A DNA stretch of 64,000 nt, taken from the NCBI RefSeq assembly GCF_014192285.1, contig NZ_JACHXQ010000008.1, positions 1 to 64,000 of the forward strand, given 5' to 3'. Position 1 is the stretch's first letter, and each line of letters opens with the position of its first letter. Positions 34,862 to 43,165 of this stretch are shown here, in pieces. The notes below the pieces were generated by a model that did not search any database, was not told the origin of the DNA, and was given only the letters and a program-made list of their open reading frames with translations. The position numbers and the translations under genes were made by a program. Origin of the DNA: Halomonas fontilapidosi (lineage in GTDB: Bacteria; Pseudomonadota; Gammaproteobacteria; Pseudomonadales; Halomonadaceae).

Positions 34862-34881
34862 CACACCATGGCCATGGTGTG
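34862..34881. repeat. Perfect 20-bp palindrome CACACCATGGCCATGGTGTG
   Basis: Fully self-complementary, in the 256-bp gap before the cytochrome c gene (about 137 bp upstream of its start). It could be an operator for a dimeric regulator. No matching second copy is seen in the window. Confidence 0.9.
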
Positions 34882-35018
34882 ATCGCCGGGCTATGTTCAA
34901 AGCAGCTGCAACGCTTATCGCATCGATCCCTGAGCATTGTGGTTGCAGTGTTTTTGACGACCCACCATGGCAAGCATCCGGATGAAGGTCTCCGGGCGCA
35001 CTAGAGGGGAGCGAGGAG

Positions 35019-35360
35019 ATGAAAACAGCCATTGCATCCATGGCGCTGACCAGCCTGTTGCTGGGCGCCTTTCCTGTGTCTGCCGACATGCATGGCGACA
35101 TGCAAAAGCTGGCAGAGGAGAAACAGTGCCTGAGCTGCCACGCCAGCGACGATGACACCCCGCGGGCGCCGGGCTTCAACAGCATCGCCGCCAAGTACGC
35201 TGGGAGCGAAATGAGAGGCTACCTGGTCGATGTCGTGATGACGGGGGGCGAAGATCACTGGGGATCGGCGACCATGCCGGAGTCCGACGAGCGTGCCGAG
35301 GTCAGCGAGGAGGAGGCCGGGCAACTGGTCGACTGGATCCTGAGCAAGCACGAGAAGTGA
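35019..35360 (+). CDS. Periplasmic monohaem cytochrome c
   Basis: 113 aa. A signal peptide (about residues 1-22, ending VSA) is followed by a single haem motif CLSCH with Cys37, Cys40 and His41. The likely sixth ligand Met is in SATMPES. The size and fold resemble class I cytochromes c5/c551, electron carriers of respiration. A strong GAGGGGAGCGAGGAG tract precedes the ATG. The 256-bp upstream gap contains the palindrome listed separately. Confidence 0.88.
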   Translation: MKTAIASMALTSLLLGAFPVSADMHGDMQKLAEEKQCLSCHASDDDTPRAPGFNSIAAKYAGSEMRGYLVDVVMTGGEDHWGSATMPESDERAEVSEEEAGQLVDWILSKHEK

Positions 35361-35394
35361 GCCTCCGCACGGCGGGCGAGGCAAGGGTGCGGGC

Positions 35395-36156
35395 TCAGCG
35401 ACGCGCACGTTCCAGTAGGCGCCGCATCGCTGCCGTCGGCACCTCGAGCTTGCTGTGGCGTCGACTGGCGGCGTAGCTGTCGTTGAAGGCGTCGAAATAG
35501 TCGTCGAGCACGTCGGCTGCCTGGGCGTCTCCGGCCTGCCGCAGCAGCTCGGTGGCGACCTCGGCGGTACAGAGGTGGGCGGCGGAGGCCGGCTTGCGCA
35601 ACCGGTAGCGGGTAAGCCGCTCGGTGGCCAGTGGCAGCACCGGCAAGCGGTCGAGGTAGGGACTCTTGCGAAAGATCCGCCGGGCCTGCCGCCAGGTCCC
35701 GTCGAGGATGATAAAGACCGGGGTCCTGTTCTCCTCTGTTGCCGCCGTCACCGACTCCATGCCCACCACCCGGTCGGCATAGTCCGGCTGGTCATCCGGA
35801 AAGATCACGAAGGGCGCGAAGCGCCTGTCCTCGAGCAACGCCAGCAGCCGCTCGTCAGGGGCCGTGCGGTACCAGGTGAAGACCTCGGTGTCGGGCAGGA
35901 CGTCGCCGATCAGCCGCCCGGTATTGGTGGGCTTGTGGTGCTCCAGCGGGTGAGTGATCAGCCACACCCTCGCCTCGCTGGTGGCGGTGACCCGATAGGG
36001 ACAGAGGCAGTTGAGCAGCGGCAAATTGCAGCTCTCACAGCGGGTGACGAAGCTGCCCCGGGCCTTGAACTCGCGACGCGGGGGCCGCGGATGCCCGGTC
36101 GCGGGGTCGCGCTCGATGACGCCGTCGTGGAGGGTGTCGTCCTGCATGTATGCCAT
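35395..36156 (-). CDS. tapT: tRNA-uridine aminocarboxypropyltransferase TapT (DTW domain)
   Basis: 253 aa DTW-domain protein. A zinc-type cluster C40..C43..C50.C52 (CESCNLPLLNCLC) is at the N-terminus and the signature DGTWRQAR is near residue 150. E. coli TapT (YfiP) adds the acp group of SAM to uridine 47 of tRNAs. The paralogue TuaA has a similar domain, so the exact target is inferred. Confidence 0.85.
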   Translation of the reverse strand: MAYMQDDTLHDGVIERDPATGHPRPPRREFKARGSFVTRCESCNLPLLNCLCPYRVTATSEARVWLITHPLEHHKPTNTGRLIGDVLPDTEVFTWYRTAPDERLLALLEDRRFAPFVIFPDDQPDYADRVVGMESVTAATEENRTPVFIILDGTWRQARRIFRKSPYLDRLPVLPLATERLTRYRLRKPASAAHLCTAEVATELLRQAGDAQAADVLDDYFDAFNDSYAASRRHSKLEVPTAAMRRLLERARR

Positions 36157-36318
36157 GGTCCGGGAGCCGAAAGGGGCGGCATTCTAGCATAGGCCTCGCG
36201 CGCCTTGCTGCCCGCCTACTCTACTCGCAGGGCTAGCGCAGCAGGGCTATCGCAGATAGCGCTCATCGCTCGGGGCTGATCTGGGGACAAGCCTCATCTT
36301 TCGTCATTGCGAACGCGC

Positions 36319-37053
36319 TTACTCGAGCACCGTCTCCGGCAGCCACAGCCGCCCTTCACGCTTCCAGTGGCGCACCAGTGCCGGCACGCCTTTCCCCGCC
36401 GGCTGACCCAGGCGGGTCACACCCGGCGGTGCCAGATCATCGGCCTCGGGGTCGACCAGTATGCAGGGGGCGTCCAGAGGGGCATGCTCGAGCAACGAGG
36501 CCGCCGGCATGACCGCGAGCGAGGTGCCCACCACCAGCAACAGATCGGCCTGGGCGGCAATCTCGCAGGCCTCGGCGAAGTGCGGCACGCTCTCGCCGAA
36601 CCACACCACGTCCGGGCGCAGCTGGCTGCCCTTGTCACAGATGTCCCCCAGTCGAATACCGCCACGGGGCAGCGGGTAGTGCATGCGCGGGTCGACCGAG
36701 GAACGCGCCTTGAGGATCTCGCCATGCAGGTGCAGCACCTGGCGCGACCCGGCGCGCTCATGCAGGTCATCGACGTTCTGGGTGATGATGCTGACCCGGA
36801 AGCCCTGCTTCTCCAGCGCCGCCAGGGCCTTGTGGGCCGCATTGGGGCGCGCGCGGCGCACCTGCTCGCGACGCTGGTCGTAGAAGCGCAGGACGCGCTC
36901 GGGGTTCCGCCGCCAGGCTTGAGGCGTGGCGACCTCCTCGACCGGGTGGTCCGCCCACAGGCCATCGCTGGCGCGGAAGGTCTGGATACCGCTCTCGGCG
37001 CTGATGCCGGCACCGGTGAAGACCACCAGGTGGGGGCGTCTCGGTTCACCCAT
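36319..37053 (-). CDS. Sir2-family NAD-dependent protein deacylase without zinc cysteines
   Basis: 244 aa. The NAD site GAGISAESGIQTFR, TQNVDDLH and the catalytic His in LHLHGEI (about residue 110) are present. Tyr58 and Arg61 (FYDQR) match the pair that favours succinyl/malonyl groups in CobB and SIRT5. The four zinc-binding cysteines expected between LHGEI and VVWFGE are absent (one Cys remains, in GDICDKG). The ATG with GAGG six bases upstream is chosen; an ATG 12 bp further up is possible. It lies 37 bp after aceK on the same strand, so the two are probably co-transcribed. Confidence 0.88.
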   Translation of the reverse strand: MGEPRRPHLVVFTGAGISAESGIQTFRASDGLWADHPVEEVATPQAWRRNPERVLRFYDQRREQVRRARPNAAHKALAALEKQGFRVSIITQNVDDLHERAGSRQVLHLHGEILKARSSVDPRMHYPLPRGGIRLGDICDKGSQLRPDVVWFGESVPHFAEACEIAAQADLLLVVGTSLAVMPAASLLEHAPLDAPCILVDPEADDLAPPGVTRLGQPAGKGVPALVRHWKREGRLWLPETVLE

Positions 37054-37090
37054 GGGCCGCCTCATGCTTGCTGGGAGTCTCTCGTCGCCA

Positions 37091-38836
37091 TCAGTATGTC
37101 AGACCGTTATCGTCCTCACCGGCGAAGCGACGCTTGTTGCGATAGGGATAGACGTCGATCACGCGGCCATCGAGGATCGCCTGCTGCAGCCCTTTCCAGT
37201 AGTCGGCATCGAACAGCTCCGGGTGCAGCTGATAGAACAGCTTGCGCAACCTGACGTCGGCGAACAGGAAAGGCCCGAATTCCTCGGGAAAAATATCATT
37301 GGGCCCCACCGAGTACCAAGGCTCGTCGGCAAGCTCCTGCTCCGGGTACATCGGCTCCGGGATATGCCGGAAGTTGCACTCGGTGAGATAGCAAATCTCA
37401 TCATAATCGTAGAACACCACCCGGCCGTGGCGGGTTACCCCGAAGTTCTTGAGCAGCATGTCGCCGGGGAAGATATTGGCGGCGGCCATCTGCTTGATGG
37501 CGTTGCCATAGTCCTTGAGCACCGCGCGCGCCTCGTCCGCGTCGCACTGCTCGAGGTAGAGGTTAAGCGGGGTCATCATGCGCTCGGTGTAGCAGTGCTT
37601 GATGATCACCTTGTCGCCGCGCAGATAGACGGTGGAGGGCGCCACCTCCAGCAGGTGCGCCAGGCAGTCGGGGTCGAAGTGGTCCTGGCGGGCAATGAAG
37701 TTGGAGAACTCCTGGGTGTCGGCCATGCGCCCCACCCGGTCGTGACGCTTGACGAGGCGGTACTTCTCGCGGACGTTCTCGCGCGACATGTCCTTGCTGG
37801 GGTCGAAACGGTCCTTAATGATCTTGAACACGGTGCGGAAGGAGGGCAGCACGAAGACCGCCATGACCATGCCGCGAACCCCGGGGGCGATGACGAACCT
37901 GTCCTCGCGGCGTGCCACCTGGCGATTGAGGGCGCGAAAGAACTCGGTCTTGCCATGCTTGAAGAAGCCGATGGCGGCATACAGCTCCCCCTGGGGCTTG
38001 TCGGGCATCAGTTCCTGGAGGTAGTGCACGAACTCGCTGGGCACCACTACCTTCACCTGGAAGTAGGCCCGGGTGAAGGAGAAGATGATCGAAACCTCGT
38101 CGGGCTCGATCAGCACGGTGTCCAGGTGCAACCCCTCGCCTTTCGCATGCAAGACCGGCAGCACCAGCGGCACCTGCTGGCCACCGCCCAGCACCCGTCC
38201 GACCAGGTAGGCGCCCTTGTTGCGGTAGAAGACGCTCTTGATCAGCTCGATCTCTGCCTCGGGATCCTCGCGGATGGCCGCGGGCAGCAGCCGCTGGAGC
38301 ATGTCGCTGCCCAGCGCCGCATCCCGCGCGAGATCGACGAAGGGGGTCTCGAAGCGTCCCTCGCCCAGCGCCCAGCGCAACCCTGCCGCCCAATCACCGC
38401 CCACCCGCTGCCGGCGACACAGCTCGAGGCCGGAGTGATGCGCCGCCTGATCCCGGGAGCTATAGACGAACATCCAATCGTTGTGAATGTGCCGGTGATG
38501 GAAGAACGAGCAGAACATCGAGTTGAAGAAGGTCTCGGCCAGCTCGTAGTCCAGCCGCTGGTCGATCAGCTCGGCATAGTGCTGCCGTGCTTCACCCCAG
38601 TGCTCGCAGTGGGTCAGCAGGTCATCGTCGAAGGTGCGCCGCAGCCTGGCCAGGGTGTCCTGGACCTTCTCGTCATAGAGGTTGATGCGCTCCGCCGAGG
38701 CCTGCTGGGCCTCGCGCCAGGCGGCATCCCGAAAGCGACGGCTGGCATCCGCGGTGATCTGCTTGAAGCGCGAGCGGTACTCGTCGAAGCCATGCAGCAC
38801 GGTGGCAGCGAGGTGATAGGCGGGTGAATGCTTCAT
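37091..38836 (-). CDS. aceK: Isocitrate dehydrogenase kinase/phosphatase AceK
   Basis: 581 aa, the usual length. AceK phosphorylates isocitrate dehydrogenase to divert carbon into the glyoxylate shunt, and removes the phosphate again. The family blocks FCSFFHHRHIHNDWMFVYSS, the nucleotide-binding VIAPGVRGMVMAVFVLPS, MLLKNFGVTRHGRVVFYDYD and PEEFGPFL are present. The start is the ATG giving MKHSPAYHLA; an in-frame ATG 57 bp upstream is unconserved. aceA and aceB are not in the window. Confidence 0.96.
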   Translation of the reverse strand: MKHSPAYHLAATVLHGFDEYRSRFKQITADASRRFRDAAWREAQQASAERINLYDEKVQDTLARLRRTFDDDLLTHCEHWGEARQHYAELIDQRLDYELAETFFNSMFCSFFHHRHIHNDWMFVYSSRDQAAHHSGLELCRRQRVGGDWAAGLRWALGEGRFETPFVDLARDAALGSDMLQRLLPAAIREDPEAEIELIKSVFYRNKGAYLVGRVLGGGQQVPLVLPVLHAKGEGLHLDTVLIEPDEVSIIFSFTRAYFQVKVVVPSEFVHYLQELMPDKPQGELYAAIGFFKHGKTEFFRALNRQVARREDRFVIAPGVRGMVMAVFVLPSFRTVFKIIKDRFDPSKDMSRENVREKYRLVKRHDRVGRMADTQEFSNFIARQDHFDPDCLAHLLEVAPSTVYLRGDKVIIKHCYTERMMTPLNLYLEQCDADEARAVLKDYGNAIKQMAAANIFPGDMLLKNFGVTRHGRVVFYDYDEICYLTECNFRHIPEPMYPEQELADEPWYSVGPNDIFPEEFGPFLFADVRLRKLFYQLHPELFDADYWKGLQQAILDGRVIDVYPYRNKRRFAGEDDNGLTY

Positions 38837-38903
38837 GTTCAGCTCAAGCTCCGGGGATCGTTCCCCCCCAGCATGACGAATTGAGCACCGCAAGGCGAGC
38901 CGA

Positions 38904-40070
38904 TCAAGGCGGTGACCCGTGGGGCTTCAGGCCCTGTTGCTGCCTCTCGCCCAGGGCCAGTACATGCTCCACTGCGCGCCAAAGCGCCCAGCCATCCCGC
39001 CAACCCGGTGATACGGCGACATGCTTCAGGGCCTCGGTTTCGAACAGACGCGCCTGACCGGCGGGCAAGGCATCGCGCAACCGCCGGCTGTGGCTTATCG
39101 GGATCACCCTGTCCTGAGGGCCATGAATCAGCACCAGCCTGGCCTGCAACCTGTCGAGCGAACGCTGTGACGGGTCGAGCGCCTCGAGCTCGTTCACCAG
39201 CGCTGGCGGCAACTTGCCGATCAGCGCCTCCACGCGGTCTGGCTGCTGGTTGGTCACCAGCGCGTAGAGCGCTCTCCCCGACGGCCCAAGCCGGCGGACA
39301 TCGTCGGCCACCGAGGCGTCGGGGTCCGCCAGCCGGCGCCTGGCGATGCTCTCGAGCAGCGTGCGATCCTGCTCATCCCGCAACCAGTGCAGCTGGCTCA
39401 GCAGCACGGCCCAGCGCGCCTCACGCTGCGGTGGCGGCGCCGCCCGGCCGATACCGCCGCGGTCCTCGCCGGTGGTCACATAGCGCAGCATGTCCGTCAT
39501 GTCATAGTAGCCGCCCACGGCCACCACGAAGCTCACCCGATGGGCCACCGCCTCGTCCATGGCGGCGATCAGCGTCGGCCCCACCGCAAAGCTGACCGCT
39601 GCTATCGCCGTCTGCGATGGCGTCTCGGCCCCCTCACGGGTGGCATAGCGAATGGCATCGACGATCGCCGTCACCTCGCGCGTGCTGATGGAGTAGTCCC
39701 TGAGACCGTCGAGTTCCGGCACCATCACCCTGAAGCCCACCCGGCCGAGGGTCCTCGCCAATGCCACCAGGCGCGCGTCGCGGCGGCCCTGCTCGGTGAA
39801 GCCATGCACCAGGATCAGCGAGCCCCGGTTCAACGTCGGCGGATGATAGAGGTCTGCCTGGTAGGCGCGCCCCTGGTGCTCATAATGAAGTCCCTCCCGG
39901 CGCGGCGGTTCGGTGCGACGCTTGAGCCGGCTTGTCTCGCTGCCCGCCGAGAGGTCACCCAGCACCAGCAGGGCCTGGTGGTGGCGATTCAGGCTGGCAC
40001 AGCCAGACAGCAGAAGGGGGAGCAGGCTCAGCGCCATCAACAGAGTCCCAAGGCGTCGACGTGTTCTCAT
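38904..40070 (-). CDS. Alpha/beta-hydrolase lipoprotein
   Basis: 388 aa. The lipoprotein signal ends in LLSGC with Cys24. The oxyanion-side HG motif is in LILVHGFTEQGR, and a dienelactone-hydrolase-like fold follows with the acid in HGPQDRVIPI and His in LKHVAVSPG. The nucleophile elbow reads AAVSFAVG, so the usual first Gly of GxSxG is Ala. The substrate is unknown. It sits 67 bp upstream of aceK on the same strand. Confidence 0.75.
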   Translation of the reverse strand: MRTRRRLGTLLMALSLLPLLLSGCASLNRHHQALLVLGDLSAGSETSRLKRRTEPPRREGLHYEHQGRAYQADLYHPPTLNRGSLILVHGFTEQGRRDARLVALARTLGRVGFRVMVPELDGLRDYSISTREVTAIVDAIRYATREGAETPSQTAIAAVSFAVGPTLIAAMDEAVAHRVSFVVAVGGYYDMTDMLRYVTTGEDRGGIGRAAPPPQREARWAVLLSQLHWLRDEQDRTLLESIARRRLADPDASVADDVRRLGPSGRALYALVTNQQPDRVEALIGKLPPALVNELEALDPSQRSLDRLQARLVLIHGPQDRVIPISHSRRLRDALPAGQARLFETEALKHVAVSPGWRDGWALWRAVEHVLALGERQQQGLKPHGSPP

Positions 40071-40195
40071 GTCGACCAGACTAGCGGCGATGTCGAGCTC
40101 TCACAGGACTTTTGCACGCACGACGGTTGCCGGACGGGATGACAGCACGCTACGCCCCAGAGACAATGGCGGCCCTTGCCCCCAACGGTGCCTCG

Positions 40196-40954
40196 ATGAC
40201 TGCCCCGCTGAGCCTTCTCCATCAGGACGATCACCTGGTCGCCGTGCACAAGCCGGCCGGCCTGCTGGTGCATCGCAGCGCGCTTGCCCGCGGCGAGCGC
40301 GAATTCCTGCTGCAACGGCTGCGCGACCAGCTCGGCTGTCGCGTCTATCCCGTACACCGTCTGGACCGCCCGACCTCAGGGGCCATCGTCTTCGCGCTCG
40401 ACCCCGAGACCGCCGCGAGCCTCCAGGCGGCCTTCGCCGCCCGCCGGGTGGAGAAGCGCTATCTGGCGGTGGTGCGTGGCCTTGGCCCGCAACACGAGCG
40501 GCTGGACTACCCGTTGCGCGCCGAAGAGGGTCGTCGTCCCAAGGCCGAGATGCCGGCCATGACGGCGATGACCGAGGTCCGCCGCCTCGACAGCGTCGAG
40601 CTGCCGGTCCAGGTGGATCGCTACCCGCAGAGCCGCTACTCGCTGATGGAGGCACGACCGCAGACCGGTCGTCGCCACCAGATCCGCCGCCATCTTTCAC
40701 GGCGCGGGTACCCGATCATCGGCGATGCCAAGCACGGCAAGGGCAATCACAACCGCTTCTTCGCCGAGCACCTGGAATGCCCGCGCCTGCTGCTCGCGGC
40801 GGTGGGTCTGGCCTTCGACCACCCGGTGAGCGGCCGGCGCCTCGATCTCTGCTGTCCGCTGGATGCCTGCATGACGAGACTCTTCGAGCGCTTCGGCTGG
40901 TCGGGTCACCTGCCGGCGCCTCGACACCCCGACCGTCCGAGCGTGATGCCATGA
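40196..40954 (+). CDS. truC: tRNA pseudouridine(65) synthase TruC
   Basis: 252 aa RluA-family synthase. The catalytic Asp is in VHRLDRPTSG, and KPAGLLVHRS and PQTGRRHQIRRHLS are present. The close match to E. coli TruC (YQDEWLVAVNKPSG vs HQDDHLVAVHKPAG) suggests it modifies U65 of tRNA-Ile and tRNA-Asp. The start is uncertain: in-frame ATGs at 40139 and 40166 are alternatives; 40196 fits family length. Its stop overlaps the tcdA start. Confidence 0.88.
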   Translation: MTAPLSLLHQDDHLVAVHKPAGLLVHRSALARGEREFLLQRLRDQLGCRVYPVHRLDRPTSGAIVFALDPETAASLQAAFAARRVEKRYLAVVRGLGPQHERLDYPLRAEEGRRPKAEMPAMTAMTEVRRLDSVELPVQVDRYPQSRYSLMEARPQTGRRHQIRRHLSRRGYPIIGDAKHGKGNHNRFFAEHLECPRLLLAAVGLAFDHPVSGRRLDLCCPLDACMTRLFERFGWSGHLPAPRHPDRPSVMP

Positions 40955-41772
40955 CCGATTTCGCCTTCTCCCCTGTTGCTGTACCGGACGAGGATACCCG
41001 CTTCGGCGGCATCCGCCGGCTGTATGGCGCACGCGCCTTCGAACGCTTCCGCGACGCCCATGTGGTGGTGGTCGGCGTAGGCGGCGTGGGCAGCTGGACC
41101 GTGGAGGCCCTGGCCCGTTCGGGTATCGGCCGGCTGACGCTGATCGACCTCGACGATGTCTGTGTCTCCAACGTCAACCGCCAACTGCATGCCCTGGATG
41201 GCACCATCGGACGCCCCAAGGTGGAGGTGCTGGCCGAGCGCTGCCGGGCCATTCAGCCGGGCATCGAGGTCGTTGTCGACACCGCTTTCGTCACGCCGAC
41301 CAACCTGGCCAAGCGCATTCCCGACGACGCCGACCATGTCGTGGATGCCATCGACAGCGTGGTCGCCAAGGCGGCGCTGATCGCCTGGTGCAAGCGTCGC
41401 AAGCTGGCGCTCACCGTCACCGGCGCCGCCGGCGGCCAGACCGACCCCACGCGTATCCGCGTGGCTGATCTGTCGCGCACCGAGCACGATCCGCTGCTGG
41501 CCAAGGTCCGCGCCAGGCTGCGTCGCGATTTCGGTTTCTCGCGCAACCCTAGGCGGCGCTTCTCAGTGGAGTGCGTCTACTCCGACGAGCAGCTGGTCTA
41601 TCCCGGCATCGACGGCGAGGTGTGCTTCCAGAAGCCCGCCGACGGGGAGGCTACCCGCCTCGACTGCGCCTCCGGCTTCGGCGCCGCTAGCTTCGTTACC
41701 GGCAGCTTCGGCTTTACCGCTGCTGCCCGGGTGCTGACTCGGCTGGCAAAACAGGCTCGCGTCACGCCCTGA
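40951..41772 (+). CDS. tcdA: tRNA threonylcarbamoyladenosine dehydratase TcdA (CsdL)
   Basis: 273 aa E1-like enzyme. The ATP site GVGGVGSWTVEALARSG is followed by NVNRQLHALDGTIG, VDAIDSV and TGAAGGQTDPTR. It cyclises t6A to ct6A at tRNA position 37 using ATP. It overlaps truC by 4 bp (ATGA), making a two-gene tRNA-modification unit. The precursor t6A depends on TsaC, also encoded in this window. Confidence 0.94.
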   Translation: MTDFAFSPVAVPDEDTRFGGIRRLYGARAFERFRDAHVVVVGVGGVGSWTVEALARSGIGRLTLIDLDDVCVSNVNRQLHALDGTIGRPKVEVLAERCRAIQPGIEVVVDTAFVTPTNLAKRIPDDADHVVDAIDSVVAKAALIAWCKRRKLALTVTGAAGGQTDPTRIRVADLSRTEHDPLLAKVRARLRRDFGFSRNPRRRFSVECVYSDEQLVYPGIDGEVCFQKPADGEATRLDCASGFGAASFVTGSFGFTAAARVLTRLAKQARVTP

Positions 41773-41826
41773 GATAGCGGTTCAGATCGACGCCCGAGAC
41801 TACGCCCTCGATGCTCGAGCTTGAGC

Positions 41827-41882
41827 GCCTGTCCCTGAGACCCTGTCCTGGAAACCCTGTCCTTGAAACCCTGTGGTTGAGA
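41827..41882. repeat. Four tandem 14-bp units upstream of the DUF1653 gene
   Basis: Units GCCTGTCCCTGAGA, CCCTGTCCTGGAAA, CCCTGTCCTTGAAA and CCCTGTGGTTGAGA are head-to-tail and end 16 bp before the next start codon. They share the frame CCTGT..(T/C)TG(A/G)(A/G)A. The array sits where promoter or 5' leader elements would be. Confidence 0.85.
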
Positions 41883-41898
41883 ACCTAGGAGCAGCACC

Positions 41899-42126
41899 AT
41901 GGAACATCACCTGCCTCGCCCCGGCATCTACCGTCACTATAAGGGCCCGCTCTACGAGGTGATCGGCGTTGCCTGGCACAGCGAGACCGAGGAGCCGCTG
42001 GTCGTCTACCGTGCCCTCTATGGCGACTACGGGCTCTGGACGCGTCCTCTGGACATGTTCCTCGAGACCGTCGAGGTCAGGGGCGAGCCGGTACCCCGTT
42101 TCGCCCTGGAAAAAGCCTTTACATGA
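41899..42126 (+). CDS. DUF1653 domain protein
   Basis: 75 aa. It matches the DUF1653 pattern: GIYRHYKGPLYEVIGVA, then YRALYGDYGLWTRPLDMFLE, and ending EVPRFALEKAF-like. These are small, single-domain beta proteins of unknown function. A ribosome site AGGAGCA precedes the ATG. It follows tcdA after 126 bp that hold a four-unit tandem repeat. Confidence 0.88.
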   Translation: MEHHLPRPGIYRHYKGPLYEVIGVAWHSETEEPLVVYRALYGDYGLWTRPLDMFLETVEVRGEPVPRFALEKAFT

Positions 42127-42128
42127 AG

Positions 42129-42159
42129 AACGCCCCGTGGCGACAGGCCACGGGGCGTT
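42129..42159. terminator. Hairpin between the DUF1653 gene and bfr
   Basis: A perfect 13-bp stem (AACGCCCCGTGGC with its complement) and a 5-nt loop lie between convergent genes. It could serve both strands. Neither side has a good T-run. Confidence 0.65.
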
Positions 42160-42206
42160 ACTGGAGTTCTCGCGTCGAAACTGACCGGCAGTGCGCCGGG
42201 TAGCCG

Positions 42207-42689
42207 TTACTCTTCGCCGGCTTCCTGCATCTGCCGCTGCAGGTAATTCTCGATGCCGACCTTGTCGATCAGGCCGAGTTCGGTCTCGATATGGTCAATG
42301 TGACCTTCCTCGTCGGCGAGGATATCGCGGAAGAGGTCGCGGCTCACGTAGTCCTTGACCTGCTCGCAGTAGGTGATGGCCGCGATGTAGTCGTTGCGAC
42401 CCTCGTGCTCGATCTTCAGGTCGCACTCGAGCATCTCGCGCACGTTCTCGCCGATGTTCAGCTTGCCAAGGTCCTGCAGGTTGGGGACACCCTCGAGGAA
42501 GAGGATCCGCTCGATCAGCTTGTCGGCGTGGTTCATCTCCTCGATGGACTCGTCATACTCCCACTTGGCTAGCGCCTTCAGGCCCCAGTCCTTGTACATC
42601 TTGGCATGCAGGAAATACTGGTTGATAGCTACCAGTTCGTTGCCGAGCGCGGTGTTCAGGTGTTCGATGACCTTGCTGTCGCCTTTCAT
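42207..42689 (-). CDS. bfr: Bacterioferritin
   Basis: 160 aa. The ferroxidase residues Glu18, Glu51, His54, Glu94, Glu127 and His130 are all present, and the haem ligand is Met52. It forms 24-mer shells that store iron as ferric mineral. The ATG preceded by GAGGT is used, giving [12 protein letters not shown]; a GTG directly before it could also initiate. It is followed upstream by bfd, its iron-release partner, on the same strand. Confidence 0.97.
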   Translation of the reverse strand: MKGDSKVIEHLNTALGNELVAINQYFLHAKMYKDWGLKALAKWEYDESIEEMNHADKLIERILFLEGVPNLQDLGKLNIGENVREMLECDLKIEHEGRNDYIAAITYCEQVKDYVSRDLFRDILADEEGHIDHIETELGLIDKVGIENYLQRQMQEAGEE

Positions 42690-42827
42690 CACAATACCTC
42701 GATTAGGGTTGTCAGAGAGCTGGATTGCCAGCTTGGCATGACCAACACAATCTGGCCAGCCGATACCCCTTCAGTCTAGGCAATGCCACGTATAGCTCAA
42801 TCAAATCATATACTTGATAAGATAAAA

Positions 42828-42846
42828 GCAAATGATAGCGATTGTC
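42828..42846. promoter_or_regulatory. Candidate Fur box upstream of bfr
   Basis: GCAAATGATAGCGATTGTC matches 13 of 19 positions of the consensus GATAATGATAATCATTATC. It lies between bfr and bfd, about 140 bp upstream of the bfr start, in a strikingly AT-rich patch. Confidence 0.5.
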
Positions 42847-42847
42847 A

Positions 42848-43054
42848 TCAAACGGCGTAAGCGAGCCCCTCGGCTGCGGCGTTCAGCTCATCCCGGATCG
42901 CCTCGCGGGTGATGTCCTTGCCGGTGCAGGCGCACTTGCCACACTGGGTACCGCACCCCGTCAGCTGCTGAACCTCGCGCCAGCTGCGCGCGCCATTCTC
43001 GACGGTTTCACGGATCCGGTGGTCGGTCACGTTCTTGCAGATACAGACGTACAT
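42848..43054 (-). CDS. bfd: Bacterioferritin-associated ferredoxin Bfd
   Basis: 68 aa with [2Fe-2S] ligands Cys4, Cys6, Cys38 and Cys41, as in characterised Bfd. It docks on Bfr and passes electrons to the stored iron so that it can leave. The start is the ATG after GAGGTGATGTG (a GTG just before it is in frame). It is 158 bp upstream of bfr, and Fur-like sites lie on both sides. Confidence 0.95.
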   Translation of the reverse strand: MYVCICKNVTDHRIRETVENGARSWREVQQLTGCGTQCGKCACTGKDITREAIRDELNAAAEGLAYAV

Positions 43055-43086
43055 CACATCACCTCGCGCTGGCCATTAGGGTGAAT

Positions 43087-43105
43087 GTAAATGATTCGCA
43101 TGGGT
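43087..43105. promoter_or_regulatory. Weak Fur-like site upstream of bfd
   Basis: GTAAATGATTCGCATGGGT has one well-conserved half (AAATGATT) and 10 of 19 matches to the Fur consensus, 33 bp before the bfd start. bfd is Fur-repressed in other gammaproteobacteria, which makes the site plausible. Confidence 0.35.
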
Positions 43106-43165
43106 AATCGCAAGCATATCCCACGAAAACCTGACCTCGGTCACGCCTGATGCATCAGCCTCCCC

